Below are positions 46,172-58,649 of a stretch of 64,000 nucleotides of DNA, one piece after another. The DNA is from Gonocerus acuteangulatus (Eukaryota; Arthropoda; Insecta; Hemiptera; Coreidae), in NCBI GenBank assembly GCA_946811695.1, contig OX328130.1, positions 70,171,973 to 70,235,972 on the forward strand, given 5' to 3'. The first letter of the stretch is position 1, and every line of letters starts with the position of its first letter. Under the pieces are notes generated by a model that saw nothing but the letters and a program-made list of their open reading frames with translations, was not told the DNA's origin and searched no databases. The translations under genes and the position numbers were made by a program.

Positions 46172-46919
46172 TTTGTTTTAAAAAATCTATATTTCGGACG
46201 TTTCGGCTACTCATTGGTAGCCTTCGTCAGCTAAAATGACAAAAAAAAAAAGAAATTAATACAGAAACAAAAAAAAGTTTATAATTGTGTTAGGTAACAG
46301 AACTATAAATACAATTAACTTATAAAAGAACATATCGTCTTAAATTCTTAGAATGAGTAGAATGAAAAAATAAATAGGTAGAATAATTGATTTTAATAGT
46401 AATTAGTAACATTAATTGATTTTACAAAGAAATAAGAAACTACATACCAATGACAAACGTAGTAGCTAATAGTAACATTAATTAATTTTACAAAGAAATA
46501 AGATACTACATACCAATGGAAATGCCGAGCGGCAGAGAAAGACCAAGGTTAGCAATTAAGTAACCATTGTGAAAGTGTCTAAGGAAAAAGGAATCTACTG
46601 GGGTATATGTAACTGAAAACAGCAGGTGGTGGGAGAAAGGGGGTAAGGATCAAAAGGCATGTTTATGACATTTTATGACAGGAAAGGAGAAAAAGGTGTT
46701 AATGGAAGGATACCCAAGGGGCATGGTAAAAATCTAGGTGGGAGGTCGGGAGAGTTTTTGGAAAATATTAGCGTACATAGGAGAAATGCCTTGTTTTGTA
46801 GTTTATATTGTTTTTGTTTAAGTTTATGTGTACACATTCCGAGATCTGTAGTCTTTTTTTTTTCGTTGTGTAGAAAGAATTTTCGTGTCGTCGAAGTTAA
46901 AAGTGTGTTTTTTGCGTAA
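46172..46919. other. Dispersed repeat remnant and unique sequence
   Basis: 46190-46250 matches the TTTCGGCTACT repeat at 415. A ~60-bp segment around ATTAATTTTACAAAGAAATA is repeated at about 46400 and 46480. No gene is recognised. Confidence 0.4.
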
Positions 46920-47335
46920 TGATATGTTTTGGGATTTCTGTGTGTTTTCGTAAATATCTCGATTACGGTAGGAAAACCGTGGTAAGTGGAAGGTGACCAT
47001 TCGAAAGCTTACTAAAGTCTCTAGTCAGAAGGATCTGATGCAATTTTCGGTAGAGCGATGTCAATCGGAGAAATAAGGGCTTAAAACTTCAAAAGGGTCT
47101 GTTTGTTCTTTTGAAAGGGTTTTTGGGTTTGTTTAACTCACTTTTTAATGAGTTGTTTTAAATTGTAATTATCAGTAAAATTAGTCTTTTAGTAGAAGAA
47201 GGCAAGAAAATGAGAAACTCATTAGTAGTAGTGTTTTTCCTGGGCGAACTTTGAGAAGACGTGGGCGTCATTTCCGCTTAGGCTACTCCCAGTTTCCTGT
47301 TGCGCGCCTTAAACTTCCTTCGACAACGTCGCAAA
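46920..47335 (+). mobile_element. HINE-like family 1, 3' fragment
   Basis: Blocks ACCATTCGAAAGCTTACTAA, GATGTCAATCGGAGAAATAA and GGCAAGAAAATGAGAAAC appear in family 1 order. The terminal inverted repeat is missing. Confidence 0.65.
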
Positions 47336-48221
47336 TAAAAGTTAATGTTTTAAACAATTTTTGGAGCAAGTCCTGATGGTTACCTCAAAAATCCATTGAT
47401 TCTTCACCACCTTCACTTTCACACGAATAATGTATTATTATTAAAGTAACATTTCTCAATAAATATTATTACTTTTCCTAATTGAGCTTTGTATCCTCCA
47501 CGATTATTGTTAACAGTAAAATCTCCACGATTTTCCAGACCCGGAGAAAATCATTTCCAGAGATTCTAGTGATATTGGGATTTGCAATTAGTTACCCCGT
47601 TCCTTAATCCTACTATTTAGATCCTTAATCAGCCATAATTGGAGAGAGCGAGCTCTAAGCCCTTAACCTTTCAAGGGTTACCTTTCTCTTAGTAATTAAT
47701 TAATGGATTACTCAGAACATTTAATTGTTAGGTAACATTTAAGTATAAAATAACAAAGTAGGAGAAACAATCAAAGAAAATTGAACATCCCAATCATTAA
47801 ATGAATAAATCATTGAAGGATTTAATTACAGGCTGCTTCCTTAAAATCGCGCAATTAATTTATTAACAGGAAGAATTATTGAAAAGAGAAACAGAACTTG
47901 AAAACCAAGATGCCTGCTGTATTTGGCTTCATATCGGTTTTCCTTGAATACACTTAATAATTAGTTTATTAAAAAAAGAAAAAATGGCATATAGCGCGTT
48001 TCCGTTGATATCTCTAGTGCCATTAGTAAAGGAATAGAACCAGTTGTTAGTTTTGATCTTTAGTGAAAAATGTACAATGAAACCTCAAAGAGAAGTAATA
48101 TTAGATTTTAAGCGCTATAAAAGGAAACTGATTGTATCCTAAGCGGAAATTACTCCATCCTCTTTCTCGACGTTCGCTCTTGGAAACCCTACAACAATGT
48201 TTATTAAAATACTCATATTAG

Positions 48222-48266
<45 letters not shown>

Positions 48267-48502
48267 GCGCACCAACAACTGGGCCATTAGCGCCGAAAAT
48301 ACTCATATTAGTGTTCAACGCAATTAAAATACAAAAAAAAAAAACAAACAACAACAACCAATTAAAAAATTAGTTAATATCTACAATGTTCGAGCGCCAT
48401 AACAGATGATTCGCTCATTAATTAAAAATCTTATCATATTCATATCAAGTAAAAAACATTAACTTATGTATGACAATAAAAGAACTACAAAGAAGCACAA
48501 AA
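47336..48502. other. Mostly unique AT-rich sequence with a family 1 fragment and poly(T)
   Basis: 48001-48200 is an inverted piece of family 1 (TTAAGCGC, TAAGCGGAAATTACTCC). A T-tract of about 36 bp is at 48228-48263. No gene is seen. Confidence 0.45.
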
Positions 48503-48635
48503 TAGGCCCGGTGTCCTTGAGTGTTAAGGCGTGAGCACTTAACACTCCGTCCCAAGGGTCGTGGGTTCTTTAGAATAAAGAAAAGGCATCAGCCCTGTCC
48601 TCGCTAGAAAAGGGTGGTAACATATAGATAACCCG
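48503..48635 (+). mobile_element. tRNA(Ser/Leu)-derived SINE, family C
   Basis: The A-box-like CTTGAGTGTTAAGGCG and the truncated B box GTGGGTTC are followed by the body CCTCGCTAGAAAAGGGTGG, as in 2953-3095. Confidence 0.6.
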
Positions 48636-49837
48636 TCCTAAAATGCATATTTAATAATAATGGACGTTAAAATTTAAAAAAAAAAATATAAAAACATTAT
48701 ATATATACACACACAAACACATGCAAATACACAGTCAAAAAATTAATTTACGTAAACGAATAAGACCTAAAATGAATAATTATGCTTGGAAAAGGCCCTA
48801 AAGAGAATAAAGAATAGAACCGAAATAGCTACTAATTAGTAGCAAGTTATAAAGGCCAGTAATTAACACTACAAGGGAAAATCAACTATTATAAAAATAA
48901 ATAAAGAATAATGGCTTTACAGAAAATACATCTTCTTAAACGAAATAATATTTTCTTTTGCAGTGTTTTTTTCAAGTTGTACAACTTCTTAATTCAGTTA
49001 AAAAATATTGAACGTTTATGGAAAACAAGATATTTATTTGCTTTAATGGGTAACTTTTTTTTAAAACATTTTTCTTTTTATGGGCTAAAATTCTTCCATA
49101 AATAATCGAAAGTTATATCCACGATTGTTTACGTAAATAAACATTTTTTAAATGGGCAAAAATACAATTTTCCGAGTGAAGTCGATTTTGAGCGAGCTTC
49201 GATTGGTCCCTTTTTAATTGTTTTTTTGCCTCATATAATATATTTCAAAATTAAAACCTTTTTTTCATCTTTATTACAAGAAATTGTGAAAAAAAAAATT
49301 AAGTAGGAAAAAATGTACATTTCAGAACATTAAACTTTAAAGTCGTTTTTTTTAAAAACTATGCGTTTTTTCAAATCGGGCGATGCTCTTTACTGCAGCT
49401 TTCTAAAGATATTTGCTAAAAAAGAAGGTAGGATATTTTCGATTCATTGAATTATAATGATTTTATTACCCGTTTTAGACGGATTTTTTAATAGAAAATG
49501 AATAATTGTTCACCATTTTTGAAAAAAATTAATATTTCTTAAAAATCCTACGTAATTTACTAGATTTAACCATCTTCTTTCGAGAATATTTTTCATTTTT
49601 GTTCTAGATTAAAAATTGCCGCCGGCATTTTTTTTTCGAAGAATTGCAAAATATTTTTTTTTTTTTATATTTAACGTCCTCTATATAGTGTATTATATAA
49701 AAAATTGAAAAAAGATTTACTTATTTGTTGTTATTAGAGTTGTAACAATTTGCAACAAGCCTTATCGTCCACAATCCAAGAGCAAAGTATCGAATCAAAT
49801 CGGGTGGGTTTACACTTGCTAGTTATTGCAGGATATT
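48636..49837. other. AT-rich non-coding stretch
   Basis: Homopolymer-rich and very AT-rich. No gene or repeat family was recognised. Confidence 0.4.
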
Positions 49838-51451
49838 TACAGTGGCGGGAAAAAGTATTTGCACATCACGTTTTTATGAATAATTGAGTACAGGGAAACA
49901 AAAAACTTCACTTTACTGTACAAACATAAAAAGTACATTTATTAAGAGTTAAAATAAACCTTTTTACAAAAAATAATAATGATTAATAACTTAACAAAAA
50001 ATGAAAACTTTAAAATTGCTTGGAAAAAAGTATTTGCACACTTCCATATTTACAACTAAAAACTGTAGCTGTCAAGCTTTAATATTTTGTAAAGAGTTCA
50101 TTTCCACGAATAATTGCCTCTAGACGTCTGGGGATTGAATGAACTAGATTTTTAATTAAATCTAGGCTAATTGTTTCCCATTCTTGAACCAGAAGTTGTT
50201 TGAGATGATGTCTTCCAGTGATATGGAATTTTCTCACATTTTGATCAAGGGTGTGCCATAAATTTTCAATACTGTTTATATCTGGTGATTGGGGAGGAGT
50301 GTAGAGCTGTTTGGGGACGTTGAATATCAACCACTCCTTTGTTATCCTAGCAGTATGTTTCGGATCGCTGTCCTGCTGGAATACATACTGATTCTGGATT
50401 CCCATTTTTGCGACACTACTACGCAAATTATGGCGCAAAATGTTCACGTAGCCTTGTGCATTTAAATTACCTTCGATACTAACGAGTTTTCCCACCCCAT
50501 GATAGGAAACACACCCCCAAAACATAACATGGCCTCCACCATGCTTAACAGTAACTGAAACATTTTGCTTCTTCAGGTCTTCTTTAGGACGTCTCCAAAT
50601 CGTCTTCCGGCCATCTGAACCAAACAAATTAAATTTACTTTCGTCAGTAAACACAACATTTTCCCAAAAGCTTAAGGGTTTTTGTACATATTCCCTAGCA
50701 AAAGCAAGCCGCTTTTTGCGGTTAGTTTCACTAATTTATGGCTTCTTTCTTGGTACTCTACCATGAAGCCCTTCCGAATTCAAGGAATATCTTATTGTTC
50801 TGTCACTAACCTCGACTCCAGATGTTGATTGGACCATGGCAGCCAGCTCTCGAGAACTAATCCTGGGTTTTTTAAGGGCTTCATTTTTAATTTTCCTTTT
50901 CAACCTGTCAGTTCATTTTTTTGGACGTCCTTTACGCTTAAGATTTTCGGTTGTACCACGTTCCTCATACCTTTTTATGACGTACCTGACAGTAGAAAAA
51001 TTCACCCCTAAGAAATCAGCGATCTGGCGATATGTTTTCTGCTGATTCCTCAGTAAAACAATTGTTTCACGCGTCGCGGAACACAATTCACATGTCTTTG
51101 GCATGATAACTGTCTATTGTCTGGAGCAAACTGATTGAAATACTAGAGAATACTGATAATAAAGGATTAGTGATCATGTCAGGATCAAAAGAGTGGACCC
51201 AGAAGGATTAATGAAAAGGTAAACAGACAATCTAGTCACAGTAGACCAAATGTGCAAATACTTTTTTTCCAAGCACTTTTAAAGGTTTCATTTTTTTGTT
51301 AAGTTATGAATCATTATTATTTTTTGTAAAGAGGTTTATTTTAGTTCTTGATAAATGTACTTTTTATTTTTGTACAGTAAAGTGAAATTTTTTGTTTCTC
51401 TGTACTCAATTATTCATAAAAACGTGATGTGCAAATACTTTTTTCACTGTA
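49838..51451 (-). mobile_element. Tc1-like transposon with long IR/DR termini
   Basis: TA at 49838-49839 and 51450-51451 flanks a 1610-bp element starting CAGTGGCGGGAAAAAGTAT and ending with the inverse of CAGTGAAAAAAGTATTTGC. The inverted ends are about 200 bp. AAAAGTATTTGCACA occurs at the outer edge and again at the inner edge (about 50026-50040 and 51251-51266), the IR/DR layout known from Sleeping Beauty-type Tc1 elements. Confidence 0.9.
50079..51104 (-). pseudogene. Tc1 transposase pseudogene (DD34E)
   Basis: One - strand frame of 341 codons, normal for Tc1, is broken only by TGA at 50913-50915 and TAA at 50736-50738. The N-terminus MPKTCELCSATRETIVLLRN and KTYRQIADFLGVNFSTVRYV form the first helix-turn-helix, followed by the basic GRPKK. 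The catalytic triad is intact: D in MFTDESKFN, D in FQQDSDPKHTA, E in SPDINSIENLW, with 34 residues between the second D and E. Two point mutations therefore separate it from a full frame, so the copy is young. Confidence 0.93.
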
Positions 51452-51480
51452 TATCAGAGAGAAATTGCGACTAATGCAAA

Positions 51481-52669
51481 ACCATGTAAAATGTATGTCT
51501 GCAATAAATTCTACCATGTAAAATGTATGTCTGTAATAAATTCTACCATGTAAAATGTATGTCTGCAATAAATTCTACCATGTAAAATGTATGTCTGCAA
51601 TAAATTCTACCATGTAAAATGTATGTCTGCAATAAATTCTACCATGTAAAATGTATGTCTGCAATAAATTCTACCATGTAAAATGTATGTCTGCAATAAA
51701 TTCTACCATGTAAAATGTATGTCTGCAATAAATTCTACCATGTAAAATGTATGTCTGCAATAAATTCTACCATGTAAAATGTATGTCTGCAATAAATTCT
51801 ACCATGTAAAATGTATGTCTGCAATAAATTCTACCATGTAAAATGTATGTCTGCAATAAATTCTACCATGTAAAATGTATGTCTGCAATAAATTCTACCA
51901 TGTAAAATGTATGTCTGCAATAAATTCTACCATGTAAAATGTATGTCTGCAATAAATTCTACCATGTAAAATGTATGTCTGCAATAAATTCTACCATGTA
52001 AAATGTATGTCTGCAATAAATTCTACCATGTAAAATGTATGTCTGCAATAAATTCTACCATGTAAAATGTATGTCTGCAATAAATTCTACCATGTAAAAT
52101 GTATGTCTGCAATAAATTCTACCATGTAAAATGTATGTCTGCAATAAATTCTACCATGTAAAATGTATGTCTGCAATAAATTCTACCATGTAAAATGTAT
52201 GTCTGCAATAAATTCTACCATGTAAAATGTATGTCTGCAATAAATTCTACCATGTAAAATGTATGTCTGCAATAAATTCTACCATGTAAAATGTATGTCT
52301 GCAATAAATTCTACCATGTAAAATGTATGTCTGCAATAAATTCTACCATGTAAAATGTATGTCTGCAATAAATTCTACCATGTAAAATGTATGTCTGCAA
52401 TAAATTCTACCATGTAAAATGTATGTCTGCAATAAATTCTACCATGTAAAATGTATGTCTGCAATAAATTCTACCATGTAAAATGTATGTCTGCAATAAA
52501 TTCTACCATGTAAAATGTATGTCTGCAATAAATTCTACCATGTAAAATGTATGTCTGCAATAAATTCTACCATGTAAAATGTATGTCTGCAATAAATTCT
52601 ACCATGTAAAATGTATGTCTGCAATAAATTCTACCATGTAAAATGTATGTCTGCAATAAATTCTACCAT
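51481..52669. repeat. 32-bp satellite, 37 units
   Basis: Units contain ACCATGTAAAATGTATGTC followed by TGCAATAAATTCT. They are nearly perfect; the second unit differs (TGTAATAAATTC). The array starts about 29 bp after the Tc1 target duplication. Confidence 0.95.
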
Positions 52670-53261
52670 ACACGTATTTCATATTCGATAGACATTGTCG
52701 GGACGATATGTCCTGAAAATCCTTGTGGTGTCAGGAACCCACCCCGAAAGATTTTAAAAGTATTTCTGAAACACCCTGTATACATAATAATATTTAAAAT
52801 GTTTATTATTTCGGTTTTAATATTGCGAAGAGGCAGCGACTTGTGTCTTTTTTGCACGAGGTTTATTATGGCGGGAAAAAAGCGCGCGCAAACAGAAACA
52901 CACTAGCTCACACCCCACCTAAAAGGCAGCTGTCTAAGTGTTATTGTTGCCTCAGTGACGAATGCCTCCGTCACATTAGTCGAAATCCCCCGAGGGGTAT
53001 AATGTGGAAGGTGGGTGTGTTTGGTCGATAGTATATAACCCCCCTCCCCCACAGCAACGGGAACACATCAGCCGTGAAAACATACCACTCTCTTAGCCGT
53101 GTCGACTACTATACCGCGCTTTTTATACTTACTCTGCAGTATTATACTCACCTGAATATGTCTAGGAGTAGGTAAACATATACTAGGGATTCGTAGAAGC
53201 TGTGATGCTACAGATAAATGTGTTCGTTGAAAGACGCCAGTACTAAGGGTGCGTTTACACC
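52670..53261. other. Unique sequence, GC-richer, with a TATA-like site
   Basis: TACAGGGTGTTTCAG (inverse, about 52768-52782) is the end of a small repeat. The stretch 52855-53160 is less AT-rich than its surroundings and has TATATAAC at 53032 and a donor-like TAGGTAAAC near 53169. It could be a promoter and first exon, but no coding frame supports that. Confidence 0.25.
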
Positions 53262-55596
53262 TGATATTTGGTGGTCCGAAAATATTTCATCTAATTTCAA
53301 AGGTCAAGTTTGTTAGCCACTAGAATCCGAACAACCGAACATAGTTTATGGAGCGAAATTCGCTGGGAAAAATCGTAACGCCTACGTTTTAGTTCATATG
53401 CTTGCAGGTAGTCGTTTTATAAGTTCCTTGACATAGGGAAACGAATAAAACCATTTTGAAAGCGATATCTGTAACCGTTTACGAGAAACATTGAAACACC
53501 TAGAAGTTTCAGTTTGGCTATTCAGATACGAATGATTCATTTGAAACTTGTTCCAGACGCTCGATATTCATCTAATATATGATAGGTAAATTTTGGTTCC
53601 GTTTGGAGTTAGGGAAGAAACGTTATTATTAGACGTTATAAGTTTTCGGATCTTCGCATATTTCCTAAAATATCTCGAAAACCGTTGGGAATCGTAGTAA
53701 GTGGAAGATGACCATTCGAAAGCTTACTAAATTCTCTATATAATAGATTCTGATGTAAATTTCGATGGGGCAATATCAATCGGAGAAATCAGTGCTTAAA
53801 GTTTACTAAATTCTCTATATAATAGGTTCTGATGTAAATTTCGATGGGGCAATATCAATCGGAGAAATAAGTGCTTAAAGTTTACTAAATTCTCTATATA
53901 ATAGGTTCTGGTGTAAATTTCGATGGGGCAATATCAATCGGAGAAATAAGTGCTTAAAGTTTACTAAATTCTCTATATAATAGGTTCTGGTGTAAATTTC
54001 GATGGGGCAATATCAATCGAAGAAATAATTTTTAAAGTTTACTAAATTCTCTATATAATAGGTTCTGGTGTAAATTTCGATGGGGCAATATCAATCGGAG
54101 AAATAAGTGCTTAAAGTTTACTAAATTCTCTATATAATAGGTTCTGGTGTAAATTTCGATGGGGCAATATCAATCGGAGGAATAAGTGCTTAAAGTTTAC
54201 TAAATTCTCTATATAATAGGTTCTGATGTAAATTTCGATGGGGCAATATCAATCGGAGGAATAAGTGCTTAAAGTTTACTAAATTCTCTATATAATAGGT
54301 TCTGATGTAAATTTCGATGGGGCAATATCAATCGGAGAAATCAGTGCTTAAAGTTTACTAAATTCTCTATATAATAGGTTCTGACGTAAATTTCGATGGG
54401 GCAATATCAATCGGAGAAATCAGTGCTTAAAGTTTACTAAATTCTCTATATAATAGGTTCTGGTGTAAATTTCGATGGTGCAATATCAATCGGAGAAATA
54501 AGTGCTTAAAGTTTACTATATTCTCTATATAATAGGTTCTGATGTAAATTTCGATGGGGCAATATCAATCGGAGAAATAAGTGCTTAAAGTTTACTAAAT
54601 TCTCTATATAATAGGTTCTGGTGTAAATTTCGATGGGGCAATATCAATCGGAGAAATAAGTGCTTAAAGTTTACTAAATTCTCTATATAATAGGTTCTGG
54701 TGTAAATTTCGATGGTGCAATATCAATCGGAGAAATAAGTGCTTAAAGTTTACTATATTCTCTATATAATAGGTTCTGATGTAAATTTCGATGGGGCAAT
54801 ATCAATCGGAGAAATAAGTGCTTAAAGTTTACTAAATTCTCTATATAATAGGTTCTGATGTAAATTTCGATGGGGCAATATTAATCGGAGAAATAAGTGC
54901 TTAAAGTTTACTAAATTCTCTATATAATAGGTTCTGGTGTAAATTTCGATGGGGCAATATCAATCGGAGAAATAAGTGCTTAAAGTTTACTAAATTCTCT
55001 ATATAATAGGTTCTGATGTAAATTTCGATGGGGCAATATCAATCGGAGAAATAAGTGCTTAAAGTTTACTAAATTCTCTATATAATAGGTTCTGGTGTAA
55101 ATTTCGATGGGGCAATATCAATCGGAGAAATAAGTGCTTAAAGTTTACTAAATTCTCTATATAATAGGTTCTGATGTAAATTTCGATGGGGCAATATCAA
55201 TCGGAGAAATAAGTGCTTAAAGTTTACTAAATTCTCTATATAATATGTTCTGTTGTAAATTTCGATGGGGCAATATCAATCGGAGAAATAAGTGCTTAAA
55301 GTTTACTAAATTCTCTATATAATAGGTTCTGTTGTAAATTTCGATGGGGCAATATCAATCGGAGAAATAAGTGCTTAAAGTTTACTATATTCTCTATATA
55401 ATAGGTTCTGGTGTAAATTTCGATGGGGCAATATCAATCGGAGAAATAAGTGCTTAAAGTTTACTATATTCTCTATATAATAGGTTCTGGTGTAAATTTC
55501 GATGGGGCAATATCAATCGGAGAAATAAGTGCTTAAAACTTCGAAAGTGTTTTTCTCGACTCTTCAACGGTTTTTTTTGTCTCTGTTTACCTAATT
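53262..55596 (+). mobile_element. HINE-like family 1 copy enlarged by a 79-bp satellite
   Basis: The 5' part (53280-53717) follows the family 1 order: TCAAGTTTGTTAGCCACTAG, CGTAACGCCTACG, TAGGTAAATTTTGGTTCCG. The satellite occupies 53718-55533, and family 1 resumes at AAAACTTCGAAAGTG before the family 2 insertion. Confidence 0.75.
53718..55533 (+). repeat. 79-bp satellite, ~23 units, derived from HINE-like family 1
   Basis: The unit contains TTTACTAAATTCTCTATATA, GTAAATTTCGATGGGGCAAT and CAATCGGAGAAATAAGTGCT. In other family 1 copies the same segment occurs once (25824, 36460, 41165, 47000). Variation is limited to a few sites (GATG/GGTG, GGGG/GGTG, AAAT/TATA-type), and one unit carries a small indel near 54025. 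Confidence 0.93.
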
Positions 55597-55752
55597 TTTT
55601 AGCACTTTCCTCCGAAGGAAAGTAGCTATTGAGGTTGGACTCATGACGGAATTTTTGAAAAATTTCTTCAAATCTTTATCGATCCTACCTAGTAGACACC
55701 GAAAATAACCCCCGTTAAAATTTATATATATCTATATATATATACATATATA

Positions 55753-55817
<65 letters not shown>

Positions 55818-56871
55818 CTGTTAACACGATAGCGGCCAGAGTTTTTGTTTTTTCGTCACGAAACTTCGTATATAGCATTCAATTAGCAAACGATTGAACG
55901 AGTTCGTTAACCACCAAAGTCGGTTCACCGGAAGGGGGGGTTTACCCCGAACCCAAAACACTAATTTGACTATGTCAGCCGTAATATTTGTTATATTTCA
56001 ACGAAACTTGGTATTCGTAGTGGTAATATAGAGGGAAAAGTGAGATATAAAAATGAACTAAATCAGTTCATTAGAAGGGGGGGTTTACTCCGGACCCACA
56101 ATACTAATTGGCCACAACCAGCCGTGATTTTTGGTATATTTCGACGAAACTCGGTATTCGTAGTGGTAATCCACAGGTAAATATGTGTTGTAAAAATAAA
56201 CTAAATCGGTTCGTTAGGAGGGGGGTTTACTCCGGACCCACAATACCAATTCGCCACTACCAGCCGTGATTTTTGGTATATTTCGACAAAACTCGGTATT
56301 CGTAGTGGTAATCTACAGGTAAATATGTGTTGTAAAAATGAACGAAATCGGTTCATTAGAAGGGGGGGGGGTTTACTCCGGACCCAAATTCCTAATATAC
56401 TCATACCGGTCGTAATTTCTGCTGTATTGTAACGAAACGCGGTATACGTCGTGGGTAACTCATGAGAAAGAAGTGTTGTAGAAATGAGCTGAATTGGTCA
56501 ATCGGAAAGCGGGGGTTTAATTTGTAATATATTTCAATAGAAAAGCCCGCCAGACGTAGGTTCACAAAGCCGCCGCAAGGAGCGCTTTCTACCACTAGAG
56601 TGACTGTATCCTGTTCCTGCGTTAGATCAAAATACGATAATATGAGGTTTTTTGTTTTTATTACGTAGTGTAATAGGTACCATGTGTAAACATAACTCTG
56701 GAAGCAAATTATTAATTGATCAGTTACTCATTACAAATTTAAAAGAGAACTATTCATGTTTTTATTTTATTTATGTAGGATATTTTAAGCAAATTGTTCT
56801 GGAAAGCAATCTACACTACCCAAATTCTGAGGAAAGTGCTTAGTTATGCAGCTCCTGCGTGACGGACTTTT
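55597..56871 (+). mobile_element. HINE-like family 2, copy C
   Basis: TTTTAGCACTTTCCTC and the hairpin open the copy, and GAGGAAAGTGCTTAGTTATG plus CGTGACGGACTTTT close it. (TA)n is at 55727-55812. It lies within family 1 sequence: family 1 (+) to its left and family 1 (-) to its right. Confidence 0.78.
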
Positions 56872-57212
56872 ACTTAATACGATTTTCCAACCGTTTTCGA
56901 GATATTTACAAAAATATACAAAGATCCCAAAACTTCATTGAGGTCTATTAATAAAATATTTTTTTTTCGAATACCTCCTTAACTCCAAATGTTACCAAAA
57001 TTTAAATATCTTAGTTTAGGTGAATTTCAAACATGTAGAAAATATTTTCATTTAAATCCCAGGATACTAAGTGCCCAAACCCCAAAAAATATATTGAACC
57101 ACCGTTGTTTTCGATATATATAGGTTCTGAAACGTAAAATGTTCTATTGGGCATTTCCGGATTGTGTCATGAGCGGGATTCCTCCCTATAAAGGGAAGGA
57201 GGAACCGCGCGC

Positions 57213-57249
<37 letters not shown>

Positions 57250-57250
57250 A
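56872..57250 (-). mobile_element. HINE-like family 1 fragment, inverted, then poly(A)
   Basis: Inverse family 1 blocks end with GGGATTCCTCCCTATAAAGG and GGAGGAACCGCGC at about 57200. A run of about 32 A follows. Confidence 0.65.
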
Positions 57251-57480
57251 AATTGCAGTCTATGGCCCTGTATGAATTGGCGAATATTTTAAGTATTCGT
57301 AAAATTTAAAGCCTCCGAAGTTCCTGAAAGGAAAATGAATACGGCATCCATTTCCGAGAAATATCAAGTGCAGTCGTTAAGCGGTTAGCAACAAATTTAT
57401 TTGACAAATTCTTATAATCAATACATATTTGAATGATCACTGCGAGCATAAATAACATTTTTATAAGGTTTAAATAATTA
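57251..57480. other. Non-coding spacer
   Basis: No feature recognised. Confidence 0.3.
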
Positions 57481-58180
57481 ATATTTAATTTTATTTATTT
57501 TTATTTGTTTGATATATACTGCCTCTACCCTTGTGAGTCATTGGCAGTTCTCTAGTTTTATATTTGATGGTATAGGCCGATGTCTTTAATAAATTTTAGT
57601 ACTTTTTGTACTGTCCTTTCATCATCTGATAAGATTTCATCCATACTGCCTGAGATGTTATTATGTTGCCTTTGTTGGTTGTATCCCTTGCATTGTGTCA
57701 GGAAATGCTGAACAGTTAATTCCTCATGGCAGAGTTTACAGGTGGGAGGGTAAAGTCCTTTCAGATAGTAGGTATGCGTTATTTTGGTACGGCCAATCCG
57801 TATTCTAGCCAATACCACTTCCTCTCTTATGCTCAACCTTTCAGAGGTTTTCCAAACAGTTACTGTCCCTTTTATGTTTTTTAGTTTGGTTTCCGTGTTT
57901 AACCATTCATTTTGCCACAATTTCATTACCTGTTTTTTTATATGTTTTTTAAAATCGAGGCCGCCTACTTTTTTTTTATTTTTATATTATTAATTTGTGC
58001 TGTTCTAGCATCGTTTGCTACTTTGTTCACTTTCTCATTGAGTTCAATCCCCACATGTGAAGGAACCCATAAAAGAGCAAGAGAATCTTTATGGGACCAT
58101 ATAATATTTAATTGTATATGGTCCTTGATTGAAAATATACTCCGGCTCAGTGGACCATCGAACAATGTTTTTTTTTATAA
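57481..58180 (-). pseudogene. Jockey-clade LINE, RNase H to C-terminal fragment
   Basis: On the - strand 58165-57965 encodes LSRSIFSIKDHI, then WVPSHVGIELNEKVNKVAND, the last RNase H motif. After a frameshift between about 57965 and 57926, 57926-57558 encodes REEVVLARIRIGRTKITHTY, CKLCHEELTVQHFLTQC and a final LKFIKDIGLYHQI. This is the standard Jockey ORF2 C-terminus (compare 15866 and 60996). The 3' side is A-rich ((AAATA)n-like near 57480-57510). RT and endonuclease are missing. Confidence 0.85.
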
Positions 58181-58649
58181 GTACCAAAAAAAAAGAGAAT
58201 ACAACATACAACGAATGTTAGAAAGTGTTGAATATTCGATGACATGTTGAATGTAAGTATGAATCAAAGCTGATTGATGTGAACAAGTAAAAAAATGTGA
58301 CGTGTGTTTTTCATTTTATTTTTATACAGAACAATATTTTAAAATATACGCGTGGATCATCAAATATTTATTTGAATACAGCAAAAAGTAACACCGAGTT
58401 TTTATTCCGGGAAAATTGAATGTGAATATTTTAAAGAATTTAATTTAGAAGCCCGGGAAAATTTATTCTTTCATCTCACTTCTAATTTTTTTAATTTTTT
58501 TAAAACATTTTTAATATTTAGCGATTTAGTTTTCTGCTGAAGATTGCATATAGTAACTTATATAGCTCCTAATTATTTTTTATGGTAAATTAGCTTGGCA
58601 TAAAAAATCGTCAGTAACACAAGAGCTGCACACAGTGTATGCGAGGTAT
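58181..58649. other. AT-rich non-coding spacer
   Basis: No feature recognised. Confidence 0.3.
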
